Positions 21,741 to 34,680 of a DNA stretch of 64,000 nucleotides are shown one piece after another. Numbering within the stretch: the stretch's first letter is position 1; every line of letters begins with the position of its first letter. The notes beneath the pieces were generated by a model that was not told the DNA's origin, did not search any database, and saw only the letters and a list, made by a program, of their open reading frames with translations. Source of the stretch: Nosema muscidifuracis (lineage: Eukaryota > Microsporidia > Nosematidae); the NCBI GenBank assembly GCA_028335825.1, contig JAIOKI010000028.1:124001-188000 (forward strand), read 5' to 3'. Both the position numbers and the translations under genes were made by a program.

Positions 21741-22890
21741 AAAAACTGCTAAAAATTTAGATACATCAAGGATCTAAATTCTGTCAAATAGTTTTTCTCA
21801 GTGTAAAAAGTGACCGTTTGGTCCTGTTTTCACTGGTAATTTTTTAGGGGTAAAAATAAAATAATTAAATATTAAAAAATTCAATTATTTGTCACTTAGT
21901 AAATTTTTAAGTTATTTTTTATTAAATACCATTTGGTTCTTTATGTTTGAATTAAAGAATAGTATCTCTTTACAGGATTTGAAATTTATACTGATTGAGA
22001 TAAAAACGAAAAAAGTTGATATTTATTTTGAAAAATTGTTGTTTGACTTAAATATAATTTTAATAATTTTTTATAAGTTTATAATTCTGAAAACTCTGTT
22101 TGAAAATTGACCATATTGTCAGTCTCGTAAACATTTTTAAAATGTTGTATTTGTTGGATGCTGCACATTCAGTTCCAGACTATAAAAGTAAGCAAATAGC
22201 ATTTCAAAGAATGAAACTGTGAAGCTACTCATGAATATTTTTATGCTAATTTTTCTTGTATGTTTTCGTTAAGACTAATGTTAAATTAATTCCTCCAAAA
22301 AATATTAAATAATTTTTATAAAAGGAAAGAATAAAAAGAATTATATCAAAATATTTAACAATAATATTATCGAGTATTATAAATTGAACGTAGTCCACAG
22401 GCTTATGGAAGAAACATTGTTTTATATCTGAATCAAGGATTTCATATTAGCATATCCTCCGTAGAAGTATGTTTTATTGCGTAAATATTATGGATATAAT
22501 GAGCTCTCGTAAAGCGAACCTAATAAATTATACGTGTTCATTTGAAGTGTTATTTATAAATATTATTTAATTTAGATGAAAAAAATATTTAATCATGGAT
22601 TTCGGTGATAAATACATTTTGTAGAAATGAGATTGAATATAATAATTTAATTTTCAGAAATAAACATTTTATTTATCAAATCTCTGTAATTTATTTATGT
22701 CATTAAATTGCTTATTGATATAAAATGTAAGTTTATTATATTTCCCCTTTCATTTTATGTAATTCACGTGTTTATATTCATCTGTCCTTTCCAATAAGTC
22801 TATCGTTTCTTCTCCTGATTTTCTTTATTTTGTTGCATCAAATTTATTTACAAATACTTAATCATTTATATTATATTAATCCTATTTTAT
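21741..22890. other. Unassigned AT-rich sequence with a possible LTR piece
   Basis: No gene recognised. 22130-22200 (GCACATTCAGTTCCA then ATAAAAGTAAGCAAATAGCA) resembles 29028-29075 at the right end of the 26-29 kb LTR-element fossil, so part of an LTR may lie here. A plus frame of 73 codons at 21889 has random AT-rich composition. Confidence 0.4.
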
Positions 22891-25830
22891 TTAGCTGTTT
22901 TGTCTTTTTGTTATCTTCCTAAATGTACTTATTTGTTTTTCATCGGGAGTTAAAAAATTATATCCATACAATTTCTTAAATGATAAATGTAGTATTGATA
23001 TTTTGTAATTTATATCTAGTCTTGTATGTATTCTTTTCACTATCTTTTCATTATTGAACATTATAATAGTCTCCGCTATCATTTCGTTTAAAGGTATCAT
23101 CTAGAATAATACTATTTTGTCTTAGATATTCATTGTATTCTTTGTTTATAATTTCTTTTTTTATCTGTTATTATGTATTTAATTGTTTTTTCGTTCATTC
23201 TTCTAGACATGAAAGTTCATGAGGCTTATGTTAGATAATAGACTCAATTGTACCTCGTAAATATTTCAGTTGCTGTAAGAAAGTATTCTTCAATTTGTCG
23301 CTGGAAGTTTTATACTTAAATAGTTTAATGTATCTACATTATCCATACAATTTTTACTTCTATTAAGCAGTTTATTATTACTTTAGAGCTTTTTATATTC
23401 TTTTAGAACATATCACAATCTTCGATAACTTTCTTGATCGCTTTTTTTCACATATTTGCAACCATAGAATTTTTTATATTATGATAAGTCACTTGCATAT
23501 CTGAATAACTAAACACTTCTAAATGAAATTGATAAACTTTCTTTTTACTTCTTCTGTGATCATTATTCTTTGTTTTTGCCTCTTTTCAATTATTTTGAAT
23601 CTTATTTGTAGTTTCGCTTTTTTTACCTATCTTTTGCATATTGATCTATTGGGTTTATAAATTTTTATTTCATTTCTTTTAATTTAAATGACTCCAGTTT
23701 GAACTTCTTGAATTCTTCCGTGTCTAAATAAAAGCTGGATCAGATGATCTGCGATTATATTCTCTTTACCTTCTATTGTATTGAGACAAAAATTATATTC
23801 GTTCAGTAATAATTTTCATATTCTTATTCTATCGCTATTTTGTTTTGAATAGTAGAATTCTGTTATCTGTATAAATTTCAATGTAGTTTCACGGTATTAT
23901 ATTTATACAGTCGTCAGATAATATTTAATTCTGTAATTTTTATTTCTTCTTTATTTTTTATATGATCTCTATAATTTCTGGACTTATGTTTGGTATAAAA
24001 TTTCTATCCCAGTTTAGTATACTTATAATTTTTTGAATATTTCGTTTACTCTTTACCATCGATTTCTGTATGGTTCTAAACTTTGTTGAGTACCTTTGAA
24101 GACTCTATTATCTATAATATCCATTTGATCTGTCATAAACTCTGATTTTTAAAGTCAATCTTTACATTATACTTTCTTAGTCTTCTTAATACCTCAAGTG
24201 ATTTTTTTCATGTTCATAGATATCTTTTGCTGAAAATATAATATTGTCATGTATATTGAAATGGTTTCTAGATCTTAAAGTATTTCTAAAATGACATTTT
24301 GAAACAATTTGAATCCTATTTAATACAAAAGCAAACTTGTGCATTTTAATCTTCTTCCTAGTATATTGAATATCAAAAATTATTTATATTAATTATCTAA
24401 TCTTAATTGAAAAAAACTATTTAAAAGATCTACCTAGTTAGTACAGATTTTATTCAGAGCCCTGGGAAATTGTATTATTTAATGGATTATATGTATTTGT
24501 CTTTATAATCTACTACTAAAATTATTTTCCATTTTTTTAATGATAAATATCGGACCGAAGTAACTTTAGTTACTTTCCTATATAATTTCATTTTCTTAAA
24601 TCCTCTGTATCTATTCTTTAGTTTCTGTTGGTCATGTTTATAGAATTTCATAATGTAAGTTTTTTGTATTACGAAATATTTATCTGTTTCTATTGCTGCT
24701 AGATTTGTACTTTTAAGATATACTTTAATTTCTTTATTTAGGAATTCTGTTTTAATAAAGTATAGTTTTTCTTAAAAAAATATCAAGTTCTTATTGGTCC
24801 TTCAGTAATTTTTTTATTCCAGCCCTGTTCAGTTTCAAATTATTTTTCTTTTAAGTAGTCAATTACCATCTTAGTCTGAAAATCAAATAAATTTACTAAT
24901 ATTATATTCGTTGGAAAGCTTTAGTATAAGTAGAGTTTTACATTGACCTACTGTAAGCCATTTTCGGTACTTATGTTGAATTCTACTGTTTTATTTGTGC
25001 AGATTATTTCTTTGTCATCTTTGAATAAAAATTGTAACAGTTTAGCACATTATTTCAAGATAAAGTTGTGTTTGGAACCCTAGCCTACATTTACTGTATA
25101 CATATGTTTTAGAATGATTACATCAGTCTATAAAATCTCAAGAGAACTAAATTGTTTGTACATTAAGAAAGAGATTGTATAATTCTTACTAATTTTTTTT
25201 TGAAGTCTTATTAGTTTCATTCGTATATATATTTGCTTATTTTTCTTATTTCTTAACCTTCAGATTCACTTATATGTTGTTGGATTTATTTATCTTCAAT
25301 AACTATCTTTAATTCTTTAATTCTTCTATTCTTTTATATCTTCTAATATATCTTGTACTTCTTAAAGACCTTTTTATTCGAAAATTCTTGATATTCCTAC
25401 TTATTCCTAGCATAATAGATCTTGCAATATTCTCTTATTTTGGTTATCGTGGCATTCTGTAAGATAATAACAAACACCAAGTCCTGCATTTATCTTGTTA
25501 TAGAGTTATTTGATAAAAATACGGTAACTTGTCAATTCTATTTGAACTATGAAATGATATTTGTTGTGCTTTAGTTACATTGAAGATAGTAAGTAGCGCT
25601 TGTTTTCGTCTGACTTTTCGATAAGTTTAAAGCTGTCTTCTATTACGTCGTTTATCAGATCCATTGTATTTAATCTTAATTGTTTTCGGAACAAGCATAT
25701 CACAACATACGTATTCTAGCTTTTGAAACTAGTCTTCTATGTTGACACTTTTGAGATTATCTATATGTTTTTTTCGTATTATACTTATAAAATCGAAGTT
25801 TTATTTATTTTTCCGAGACATAATGTATGT
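22890..25830 (-). mobile_element. Ty3/gypsy-like LTR element fossil (minus strand)
   Basis: Pol remnants read on the minus strand. A stretch just after the usual RT active site, IIFSAKDIYEHEKNHLRY, lies near 24.24-24.18 kb, and the end of an RNase H region (GKENIIADHL) near 23.78-23.74 kb. The order RT then RNase H fits a gypsy pol. Between 25.8 and 24.4 kb lie AT-rich remnants that would correspond to gag and protease. Many breaks; old. No clear LTR pair. Confidence 0.6.
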
Positions 25831-25859
25831 CATTATATTTATTATCAACATAAAATGTT

Positions 25860-28800
25860 GGTTCACCACACAGATATAAACTTATAAGCAAATTATTATG
25901 ATAAAAAATGTGTGATGCTTCATCACATTCTCATTGGAAAGATATTTGCTTTCAAAATGAAACTTAATTCAATACATAGAGGTATAAAAGATAAGAAAAA
26001 TTAATCATTTACGATTAGCTTTATTTATTAGAGTTATATTGTAATACGAAATAATATATGTTAAAAATATATTTTATACATAAAAGAAGAGAAAAATTGA
26101 AGGTGTTTCAAAGCTTGCCACAAATGCCTTTGCATTTGAGTAATGCTTCGAAGTTAATAATATATTTGGAATCAGATATCTCATAGCTGCAAATCTAAGA
26201 ACTTTAGAAATGATAATTTAGAATAAGGCTTTAATATCATCTTTAGAAAGAAAAAGAGATCAAATGAGAAATATACATGATGAAATGCTAATAAGAATTT
26301 GAGAAACAGGAAATAAAACAAAATAATAATTATATTAGAAATATCTCTTAGATAAAGAATTGGTTTCATATATTTGAAGGAAAAATATCAAAATCATGAG
26401 ATAAACTAAAAAATAGTAATTAACATTTCATTAAGCATTCTTTTGAATATCTATGAAGGTATGGAGATAAGTCCAAGAGTAGTATATTAAAAGATTAGAA
26501 AATAAATATGATGAAAATAGCCTATCAGAAAAAGATGTGGTTTAGAAATTAAGAAGAGAAACTGTACTTGAGATGTTATGCAGTATTGTATTTTTATTCG
26601 TTTGAAATAGCGTTGTATAGAAATTTATTAAATTGTGAAAAATTTAAAACTATAATTTAACAAAAATAATGGATGAATAATTTACTAAATAGAAGAACAA
26701 CAAACAGAACATGCCAAAGTGAAATGTTATTATTGCACGAAAAAATCGCTATTCATAATATTACTCAGATAAATAAAATTACGAACCTATAAATTCCATA
26801 AATGAAAATATTGTTTCTTATGATTTATATATCGAAAACATAAAGATTAATAAGATAAATTTATTGTTGAGTTTTATGGAAAACTATATAAATATATAAT
26901 AAAAAGTAAACTGCTATGTCGTTGAAAGATCGTGTAAATCTGAAAAAAACTAATAATCAATTCAAATTTATAATGATCTAAATTTAAAGTGATTAGAGCT
27001 ATAAATTTAAGTGTGGATAAAAATCAAAAGATTATGAAGACTTTTAGTATCATAGATAACATTAAGAATGAAGAATTAATTAAGATTAATTTTTGTCCAA
27101 AAAGATCTAAAGAAAGTAAGATGTAACCAATAGAATGTTCTGTAGATACTAAGGATCGCACACCAATATAAACGTTACAAGATAAAAATATTTGGAAGAG
27201 AGCAATTCATCATTAAAATAACATATTTTAGTTCAAAAAATTAAAAACTAAGATTGTGTCTAATTCAGAAAAAAATGAATGATATTGTCGATATAATTGT
27301 ATTCGAAATCCTCAAAAACTAATATCATTATTGCACGGTAAGAAATATTTTTTTCGAATTATTTTAATAAAATATGTTAGAATGAAGACAGCATTTTACA
27401 CAAAAAAAATTGATGCAACTCATGCTTTGTGACCATTAGAGAAGTGCGATTAGTATACATTGAAGATATATTAATTATTATAGTAATTAATTAAGAACTT
27501 TTAGAAAGTATTGCAATGATTAAAAGAATATAATCTTATAGAAAACATAGAAAAGTAAATTAAAAATTGAAAATATAAAGTTTTTTAGGATATGAGAAAT
27601 TCTTTAATATAAGGCAACTTAGTTTAGACAGAGTGCAAAGAACAACAGATTAAAAAATCCAAAAAAAATAAAAAAGACCTTTAGATATTTATAGTTATTA
27701 TTAATTACGATGGACAATTCGTATAAGTACTATTAGACTTATTATATCAACTATATAGGCTAATTTTAAGAGATTAAATTTATATTTTGAGATAAAAAGA
27801 GAAAGTATTCAAAATAATTTAGAAGACATTGAAAACTAAATTGACATTATTTATCTCAGATGTTAATGGATATTTTACAAGTGAAACAGAACAAAAAACA
27901 AATTGTTTACTTATCAAGAACTTTAAATTAAGAAGAAAGAGAAGCTTTAATGAATTAATAAGCAAGAAGAAACTCTAATATTATTTGATTAAATAAATTT
28001 TTATTTTAATGACTTATCACAGAGCAATATAATTTATAAAGATAAAGTTGGAATTATGGTCAAAGGATACAGCGATGGTTTTATCTGTTCAAAAATTTAA
28101 TTTTTATGTTAAGTATAGAAAAGATAATGAACTAATATCAGCATATGTACTAATGAGAATACAATCAAAGAATATTAATAATAAAATCTATCTTCAACCA
28201 TTTATATAAGATGATCTTGAAAGGAATATTATAAAAATCGCATAGGACTAAATCATAGAAAAAAGATATAGAAAAGAATAGTGTTATAGTATCACTGAGA
28301 AAAATAAATTATATACTCCAGAAATGTTGAATTTGCATGCGAAAATGCAAGAAACATTTTAATACAAGGAATTTCATGTATATTTTTTCTAAGAAGAATT
28401 GCATTTGACATACCAGAACTAAAAAAGAATAATTTAGTCATTCTTGGCATTGATTATTTTAGCAGAAATATATTTGGTAAATACTTGAAAAAAAAGATGC
28501 ATGTAAAATATTGAATTTTATCAAAGATTTTAATAAGAAATAATGACAGAGAATTTAATGATGAATTGTTGAACAAATGGTGTAAAAAATAAAAAGAACA
28601 TTTTCTTTTTTCTATTATTTTTAGAGTAATGATAGAAGAGCAATTTCAACAATAAGAGATACTTTAAAACAATCCAAAGGACCTACTAAGAATACAATAT
28701 CAAAGTTTTTGGATGAATACAATAATACTTTACATCGTGAAATTAAACTTACACTGAATAAAGTGTTCATTTTTGAAAATTAAAATGCAATACTGAGACA

Positions 28801-29230
28801 TCGACAGAACTGTTTGAAAGAATTTGAAATTATGAATGTAATTTCAGAAAGTTAAGATTAATGAAAATGACATAATTAAAAAGAAAATTAGTATTCAATG
28901 ATAGATAATAGATTAAATAAATAAAATTAATAAAAAACAATAGTAAGTGATAAGTATTAAATTAAAGTTAGTAAAAAAAAACTAATAAATACGTCAACCA
29001 ACTCAATAGGCTTGACAAGGCGATACTGATTGTCACACATTCAGTTTCAAAATATGAAAGTAAAAAATAGCACTATGAAGAATTATAAATTGTTTATGTT
29101 TGAAAACTTCATTTCAGATATTTTATATATGTAAATTACTATAAATAAATGATGTTCAATAAAATATATTTGACATACAAAAGAAAAAGAGACCGAAGGT
29201 GTCTCTAAACTCAGTAGTAATGTTAAAATT
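25860..29230 (+). mobile_element. Ty3/gypsy LTR element fossil, near full length
   Basis: The most complete LTR-element layout here. In order: a possible left LTR (25.86-26.12 kb), a gag zinc-knuckle region (CYYCTKKSLF, about 26.73 kb), an RT active-site region (VYIEDILIII, about 27.46 kb), integrase with GIDYFSRNIFGKYL at about 28.45 kb and the NDREFNDELL region at about 28.55 kb, then a right LTR-like end (29.0-29.22 kb). The two ends share a diverged block of about 55 bases around GAAGGTGT. Many breaks throughout, so it is old. It lies head to head with the minus-strand fossil at 22.9-25.8 kb. Confidence 0.7.
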
Positions 29231-29239
29231 TATAACCAA

Positions 29240-31560
29240 ATAAAATATAATATAGTCTATACATATTGCTATTTACAAGTTGCACTTACTTATAAACATA
29301 TTTCGATTTATTTCTCGAATTAAATATTGTCTACATCATCTTTATTTTCTTGATATTTAACGCGTAGCCAGAGCCAACTCAGGCACTTTTAATTTTCAGC
29401 TTTCAATAGTTATATTTAATATTTTGATCTGAATATTTTTCATTCCTTTATTGTTCAAATCTAGTTCTGTTATATAGTGTTTGTGATTTTTTTCAGAATA
29501 CAATTCGCGTTTTGTATTTGGGAAGCAGCTCGCAGTATTTAGTTAATAAATCGTACTTATATTTCTTTACATTTCAACTATTTCAAGTTATCCAAAGAAG
29601 TGACTTCTACCTCATGGTTAAATTACTTATTATATCAAGAACACATATATCTGACTTATAGATTTAACTCTAAATTCGATTTGCAACTTGTATCTTCTCT
29701 TTCATTCGTCATACATCCTGGACATGATTATTTATTATCTTTTTATTAGTAATAATAATGTATTCTATTAAGTCATTTGATTTAGCAGGTTTCTGTTCTT
29801 TTAAGAATTATGCTTTTATTAATTCTGCACTTTAATTTAGTATTATTGCGCTCTCAACTAATTATAAAAATTATTACTTTGGTGTTTATTGTCGTTTGCT
29901 CTTTATTATTATTAGCCAATTGTTTCAACGATTTTTTGTTGTAACTACAATTTCTTTCAACTCATTTTTATTATTTTGCAGGCAGCTTTAATCACTATTA
30001 AAGATAATATGATTAGTAACAAATCTTATATGTCAATTTAATTTATATGTGTAGATATATCTCATTAATATTTTACTCAATAAATAAGATATAAAACAAA
30101 TAAGAGAAAGAAGATCTTATCTTCTCGTAGTATTCTTTTATATCTTATTTATTGAGTACAGATGCATTTTTATTCTATATTAGAGGCTCTATTTCAATTT
30201 TAGTCATTTGAGGGTTTGAAATACACGGACACATTCCCAAGCTTTATATGTACTAATTTAAATATTATGTGTAACAGAGTCGAAAGATTTTTAAATTTAT
30301 ACAAGAAGTATTCATTTTGGTTGAATTTGCATTATTAATCATTATATTAGTCAGTGATTGCACCTTTGCTGCCTGTTTCTTTTTTATTAAGCCTATTTCC
30401 TTTTCTAAAAAACATTTTTATTATCGTTTAGATTATTGTGATAATACTTAATATTAATTTATACATTTTCAAAATACATGTGATATAACTAAAATATTTT
30501 TTTCAGAAAAAAGATGTTATTTACGTGAACAATATGTAATGTCTCTGTAGAACCATTTGTCATTTTTTCATCATGTATTGTCAGACTATATTATTTAGAT
30601 TTTCAATTAAATAATTGTATATTCCATCCTGTCTCATGACTTTTCAATTCGATAGTGTAATCAATATTTTGCAAATTTCTTAATGCTAGATAATATTAGC
30701 ATCCTGTAGTTTATGATCGTGCTGTAGATCTTTTTTATTTGATTTTTGGGTCTTTTTTATCTAACTTATGATTTTGTTTTCAGTTATTTTCTTGGGAGAT
30801 AGTTATAGGCCATTTTCATGCAACTCAAAATTTATGTTCTTGTTTCTCAATTTCTTTATTTCATAAACGTCATTTTTTCGAGAAAAAGATTATCTGTTAA
30901 TATTCTTTAAACTTGTTCAGTACCAGTTTTTTTGCTATTGTCAGTTCATCTCCTACAAATTTTATTAATATAAATATTAGATTCTTTATGATATATTATT
31001 GCTTAGTTGCTTTATCATGGACGTGTTAAATTGCTTGAACGATTATTATTAGGCTATGTATTTTTGTTTAATTAAAAATAACTAATTTTCCTTTTATTAA
31101 ACATTTCGCCCAGTTTTCTCGTATTAATATTTACTTAATTGAGAGATTTTGGTCTAAATATTTCGTTCAGCATTTGATTTTTCTAATGAAATCGACATCA
31201 TTCTACAGCTAATAACGTGTGCTTTTCTGCTTCATTAAAAAGTAAACTTTAGAGATTTTTGTGTCGATTTTTACAGTATGGCACTATATATTTAAAATGT
31301 TCATCTAGGCATTTATTCACACGGGTTATGATGAATCTATGATCTTCCTTAGGATATTTCAATGTATATGCTTTAGAAATGACTAAATTCCAGCATGCTA
31401 CTTATTTTGAAGTGGTTCCCTTTTTGTTTTTGTTAAAAGCTAATATAGTGAGCATTCATTTGTTTCTTGCTCAGTCTTTGTATTTTTATTCTTCATTTCT
31501 AGTTATGACAAATTGTCTTTTATTTAATTTTACTTACACTCAAAATATATAGAAATAATA
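29240..31560 (-). mobile_element. LTR-element fossil, probable Ty3/gypsy (minus strand)
   Basis: T-rich on the plus strand, so coding sense is minus. Near 30.98-30.75 kb is a stretch with the look of the region before the gypsy RT fingers (ELTIAKKLVLNKFKEY). No active-site motif was identified with confidence. Heavily decayed. The family call rests on weak similarity and on the neighbours. Confidence 0.35.
30074..30158. repeat. Perfect 23-bp inverted repeat (hairpin), 39-nt loop
   Basis: 30074-30096 is the exact reverse complement of 30136-30158. The loop contains an additional small self-complementary core around AAGATCTT. The outer flanks do not continue the pairing. Perfect arms inside otherwise heavily decayed sequence suggest a recent origin or a small foldback insertion. 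Confidence 0.9.
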
Positions 31561-31900
31561 ATTAATTATTTATATATGTTACAGGAAAATTCAATTCTTA
31601 TGGTTTGGAAAATTATTAGGTCGAGATCTTCAATGCTAAATGTATTATCCTAAAATTTAATCAATATCACATAAAGTAATATTATTAGTTGCTGTGGTAT
31701 TCATTGTGTGGTCTGGTCATACAAAGAAGATGCGTATTTAATATATTGGTTTTATTTGTTTTTTCTAATCTCCTTGTGTTTAGTCTTATTACATCTTTTT
31801 AGGTTTTTATTTATGTTAAAAGTTAATTATAATTTAAATAAGCATCAAATTATGTTTATTTTCATAGTGCTATCTTCACACTTTTGCCACTGTCTGTAAA
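31561..31900. other. Unassigned AT-rich sequence
   Basis: A 63-codon plus frame at 31708-31899 is nearly all hydrophobic and Tyr/Phe codons and shows no family signature. Nothing else seen. Confidence 0.4.
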
Positions 31901-33340
31901 TTAATTATTAAGTTTGAGATCAAAGAAAACCTTATTGAAAAAAAGACTGCAAAATAAACAATTATTTATTGGAAAAGAAGTTAGTAAAGACTAATCAGAG
32001 TTTCTTAATGAATTTAAACAACAGATAGCAAACTCTTGAAGATATCAAGGCTTAAAAACTTGAAAAAATACTCAAATGTGTTATGGATAAATTATATAAT
32101 AGTTGAGAGTTTAAATAAGAAATTTAGAAAGATGAAAAAATAAATCACTAAAATTATACAGAATAAATTTTACGCATATTATATAACGCTCAATGGAGTG
32201 ATCAAAGTAGTCAAAAAGTATGAATTAAAAATATCTAGTAGAACTAGTAGAGGTAGAAACTTTAAAATCTCTAATAAATAACATAAAAAGGAGAAAAATT
32301 AAAAAAAATAATTTTTTTTGTGTATAAAAATGCTATTTTGGTTAACAGGTGTTCTAGTAAAGAAAGAAACAAGTAAAATTTAATAGTAAAAATAATAGAA
32401 ATCATTGTTAAGACACCGAATGTATTACAGCAAACAATGTTGAATATTTTGCTGCATTTGATGAAGAATATACGATTCTATATAATTAATGAGGCGTTTA
32501 TAAAATTAACAAAAATAAAGCATACGAGAGTGTTAAAAACTTGAGACAATTGATGGTTCAAGGTTATTTTTGAGAAGATTTAGTTTAAAAATCAAATATA
32601 TAGAAAGATCTATTTGTGAGATATTAGTATTTAGAAAAATTATAGAGACAAAATAAGTTTGTTGTAATGAATTTTAAGGCTTTAGATATCATATACATAA
32701 GTATTGAGTTATAATGGACACAAAAGGTCAAAGATCTATATTTCGGAGCAGACTGACTGTTTTACACACAAAAACTTAAAAATCTTTTAGTGAATCATAA
32801 AGAAAAATTGCTAAGTTAAACCCTGTGGTAATTTAAAAAAGAAAAATTGATGATTTGAGATTTAACGTAAAATGTATATTAATTATGATTTTTAGACTTA
32901 GATTGAAAGATATTACAAAGACATATGAATTTATAGTTTTATAACTTAAGAAAAATACTTAACTACTTTTATTTTTAATGAATGCTAATAATGAAAGGAA
33001 TATACATTTTACAGAGGTAAAGATTGATGAAGTTAAAAAATAATGTCACAAGAACAATAAAACAAATAAATATATTTAAAATATTATATAACTATATTAA
33101 GAGATGAGGTATGCTGCTTAATTATTTGATAACATATTAATTTTGAAATAAAAATAAAGATTTAACATGATTATCGAATTTTAACTTTGAAGATAATTTG
33201 TGTGGATGAGTTAAAAAAAAATGGTATTAAGATTAATGACAGTACGGTTAAAATTATTTCTTAGATTATGAGACACTTGATAATAAAAAAAATATATAAG
33301 AATTGTAGAAACTATAAATGGCAACGTACAATTTATCGAA
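31900..33340 (+). mobile_element. LTR-element fossil with gag zinc-knuckle trace
   Basis: Purine-rich plus-strand relic. Around 32.31-32.37 kb is a decayed Cys-rich stretch followed by a Ser/Lys/Arg block, as at the end of a gypsy gag. About 32.43-32.49 kb has the look of the protease start (NVEYFAAFDEEYTILYN). Later sequence to 33.3 kb is too decayed to assign. Many breaks; old. Confidence 0.35.
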
Positions 33341-34680
33341 AGTACTATGATTTGTATTATTATATTTTCCACTACTATGCTATTCTACACTTACTTTTTA
33401 ATTTCTAATCTTAATATAAGAACATCTCTTTTTTAAATCATAGCCAATATTGTTTCGGGCATATTAACACTTTAAGACTATTCCTATAGCCATTATAAAA
33501 TCTCTCTTTAAGGTTTTATTTAGTTACCTCTATAAAATATTATGTAAAATGATTTATAATCACTTAATATTTTTACATAGTCTACCGATTTTTATTATGT
33601 CTATTCCAAATAATTATTTTTCTTCTTTTAATTATCATTATAAGGCCTGTTGAGGGTTAGTTTCTACTTGGCATGATATCACATTTCTTTATGCGTTTAT
33701 TAATTAGTTCTATATTCCTAGTCATTATATTTTCTTTAGCACAAAATACGTCTATTTCATACTTTTAAGATTTAGTTTCTCATATTATTTTTTTAGTTAA
33801 TGAATGCTTTACTTTAAATATTTGTAATTTGGCTAATCTCCCTGGTGAAAATTCTTTTGCTTGTAAATTTTATTATTATATGTTTTCTTTATTAACCAAC
33901 TTCTAATTTTCAATAATTATTTCTCTACAAATCTTATATTCAGTTTTCACATCTTGGTGCAGTTATTTAATGCTTCTACGTCTATCATATTTCATTTTTA
34001 TTTATCAGGTCTACAATAGAATTATTTTGTTTTAACTATCAATTCGTTAATTTTATCATTTTAAAACAAGATTTTCTTATTCTATTTAGAGCCAATAATT
34101 TATCATTATTTCAAATTTATTTACTAGTAAATAATTAACTCCCTTTGTACAATAAATATTTTCTGTGTGAAGCTTCTTTGACGTCTCTGAATAGATAGAT
34201 ATTAATTTTTTTCCATGATTTGTTTGTAATTTTTTATAATATTGCATTCTTATTTTTCTCATATTCATTAACATCAATTAGGTGATTTAAATTCATAATC
34301 TATAATATATTACGATATCATTTTCTATTAGATTTAGTATATCAATTAGTTATTCTATCATTATTGCAGAATTTTCAAAGAAGTTTTCTAAAATATCCTG
34401 CACGTTCAGAACACATTTTTTTAATTTTTAGAAGATAAAGAGGCGGCTATATATTATATGATAAAATATCTTGTGTTTATTATTATAAAAGATGATTTCG
34501 ACTAAATTTTCAAAAGGTACTTTAGGTATAAACTAATGATGTTTTAATTCTATTTCCGAAAATTTTTAACTTTATTTTCTGCTATCTATTGTAGTTTTTT
34601 CATAACAGCCTTATAAATGTTAATGATTATCAAAAATTACATTGTATCGTTAAAAACTAACAGTCTTATATATTTTATTT
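33341..34680. other. Unassigned, T-rich on plus strand
   Basis: Composition suggests minus-strand mobile-element remnants, but no motif was recognised. A minus frame of 63 codons at 34086-34277 is featureless. Confidence 0.35.
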
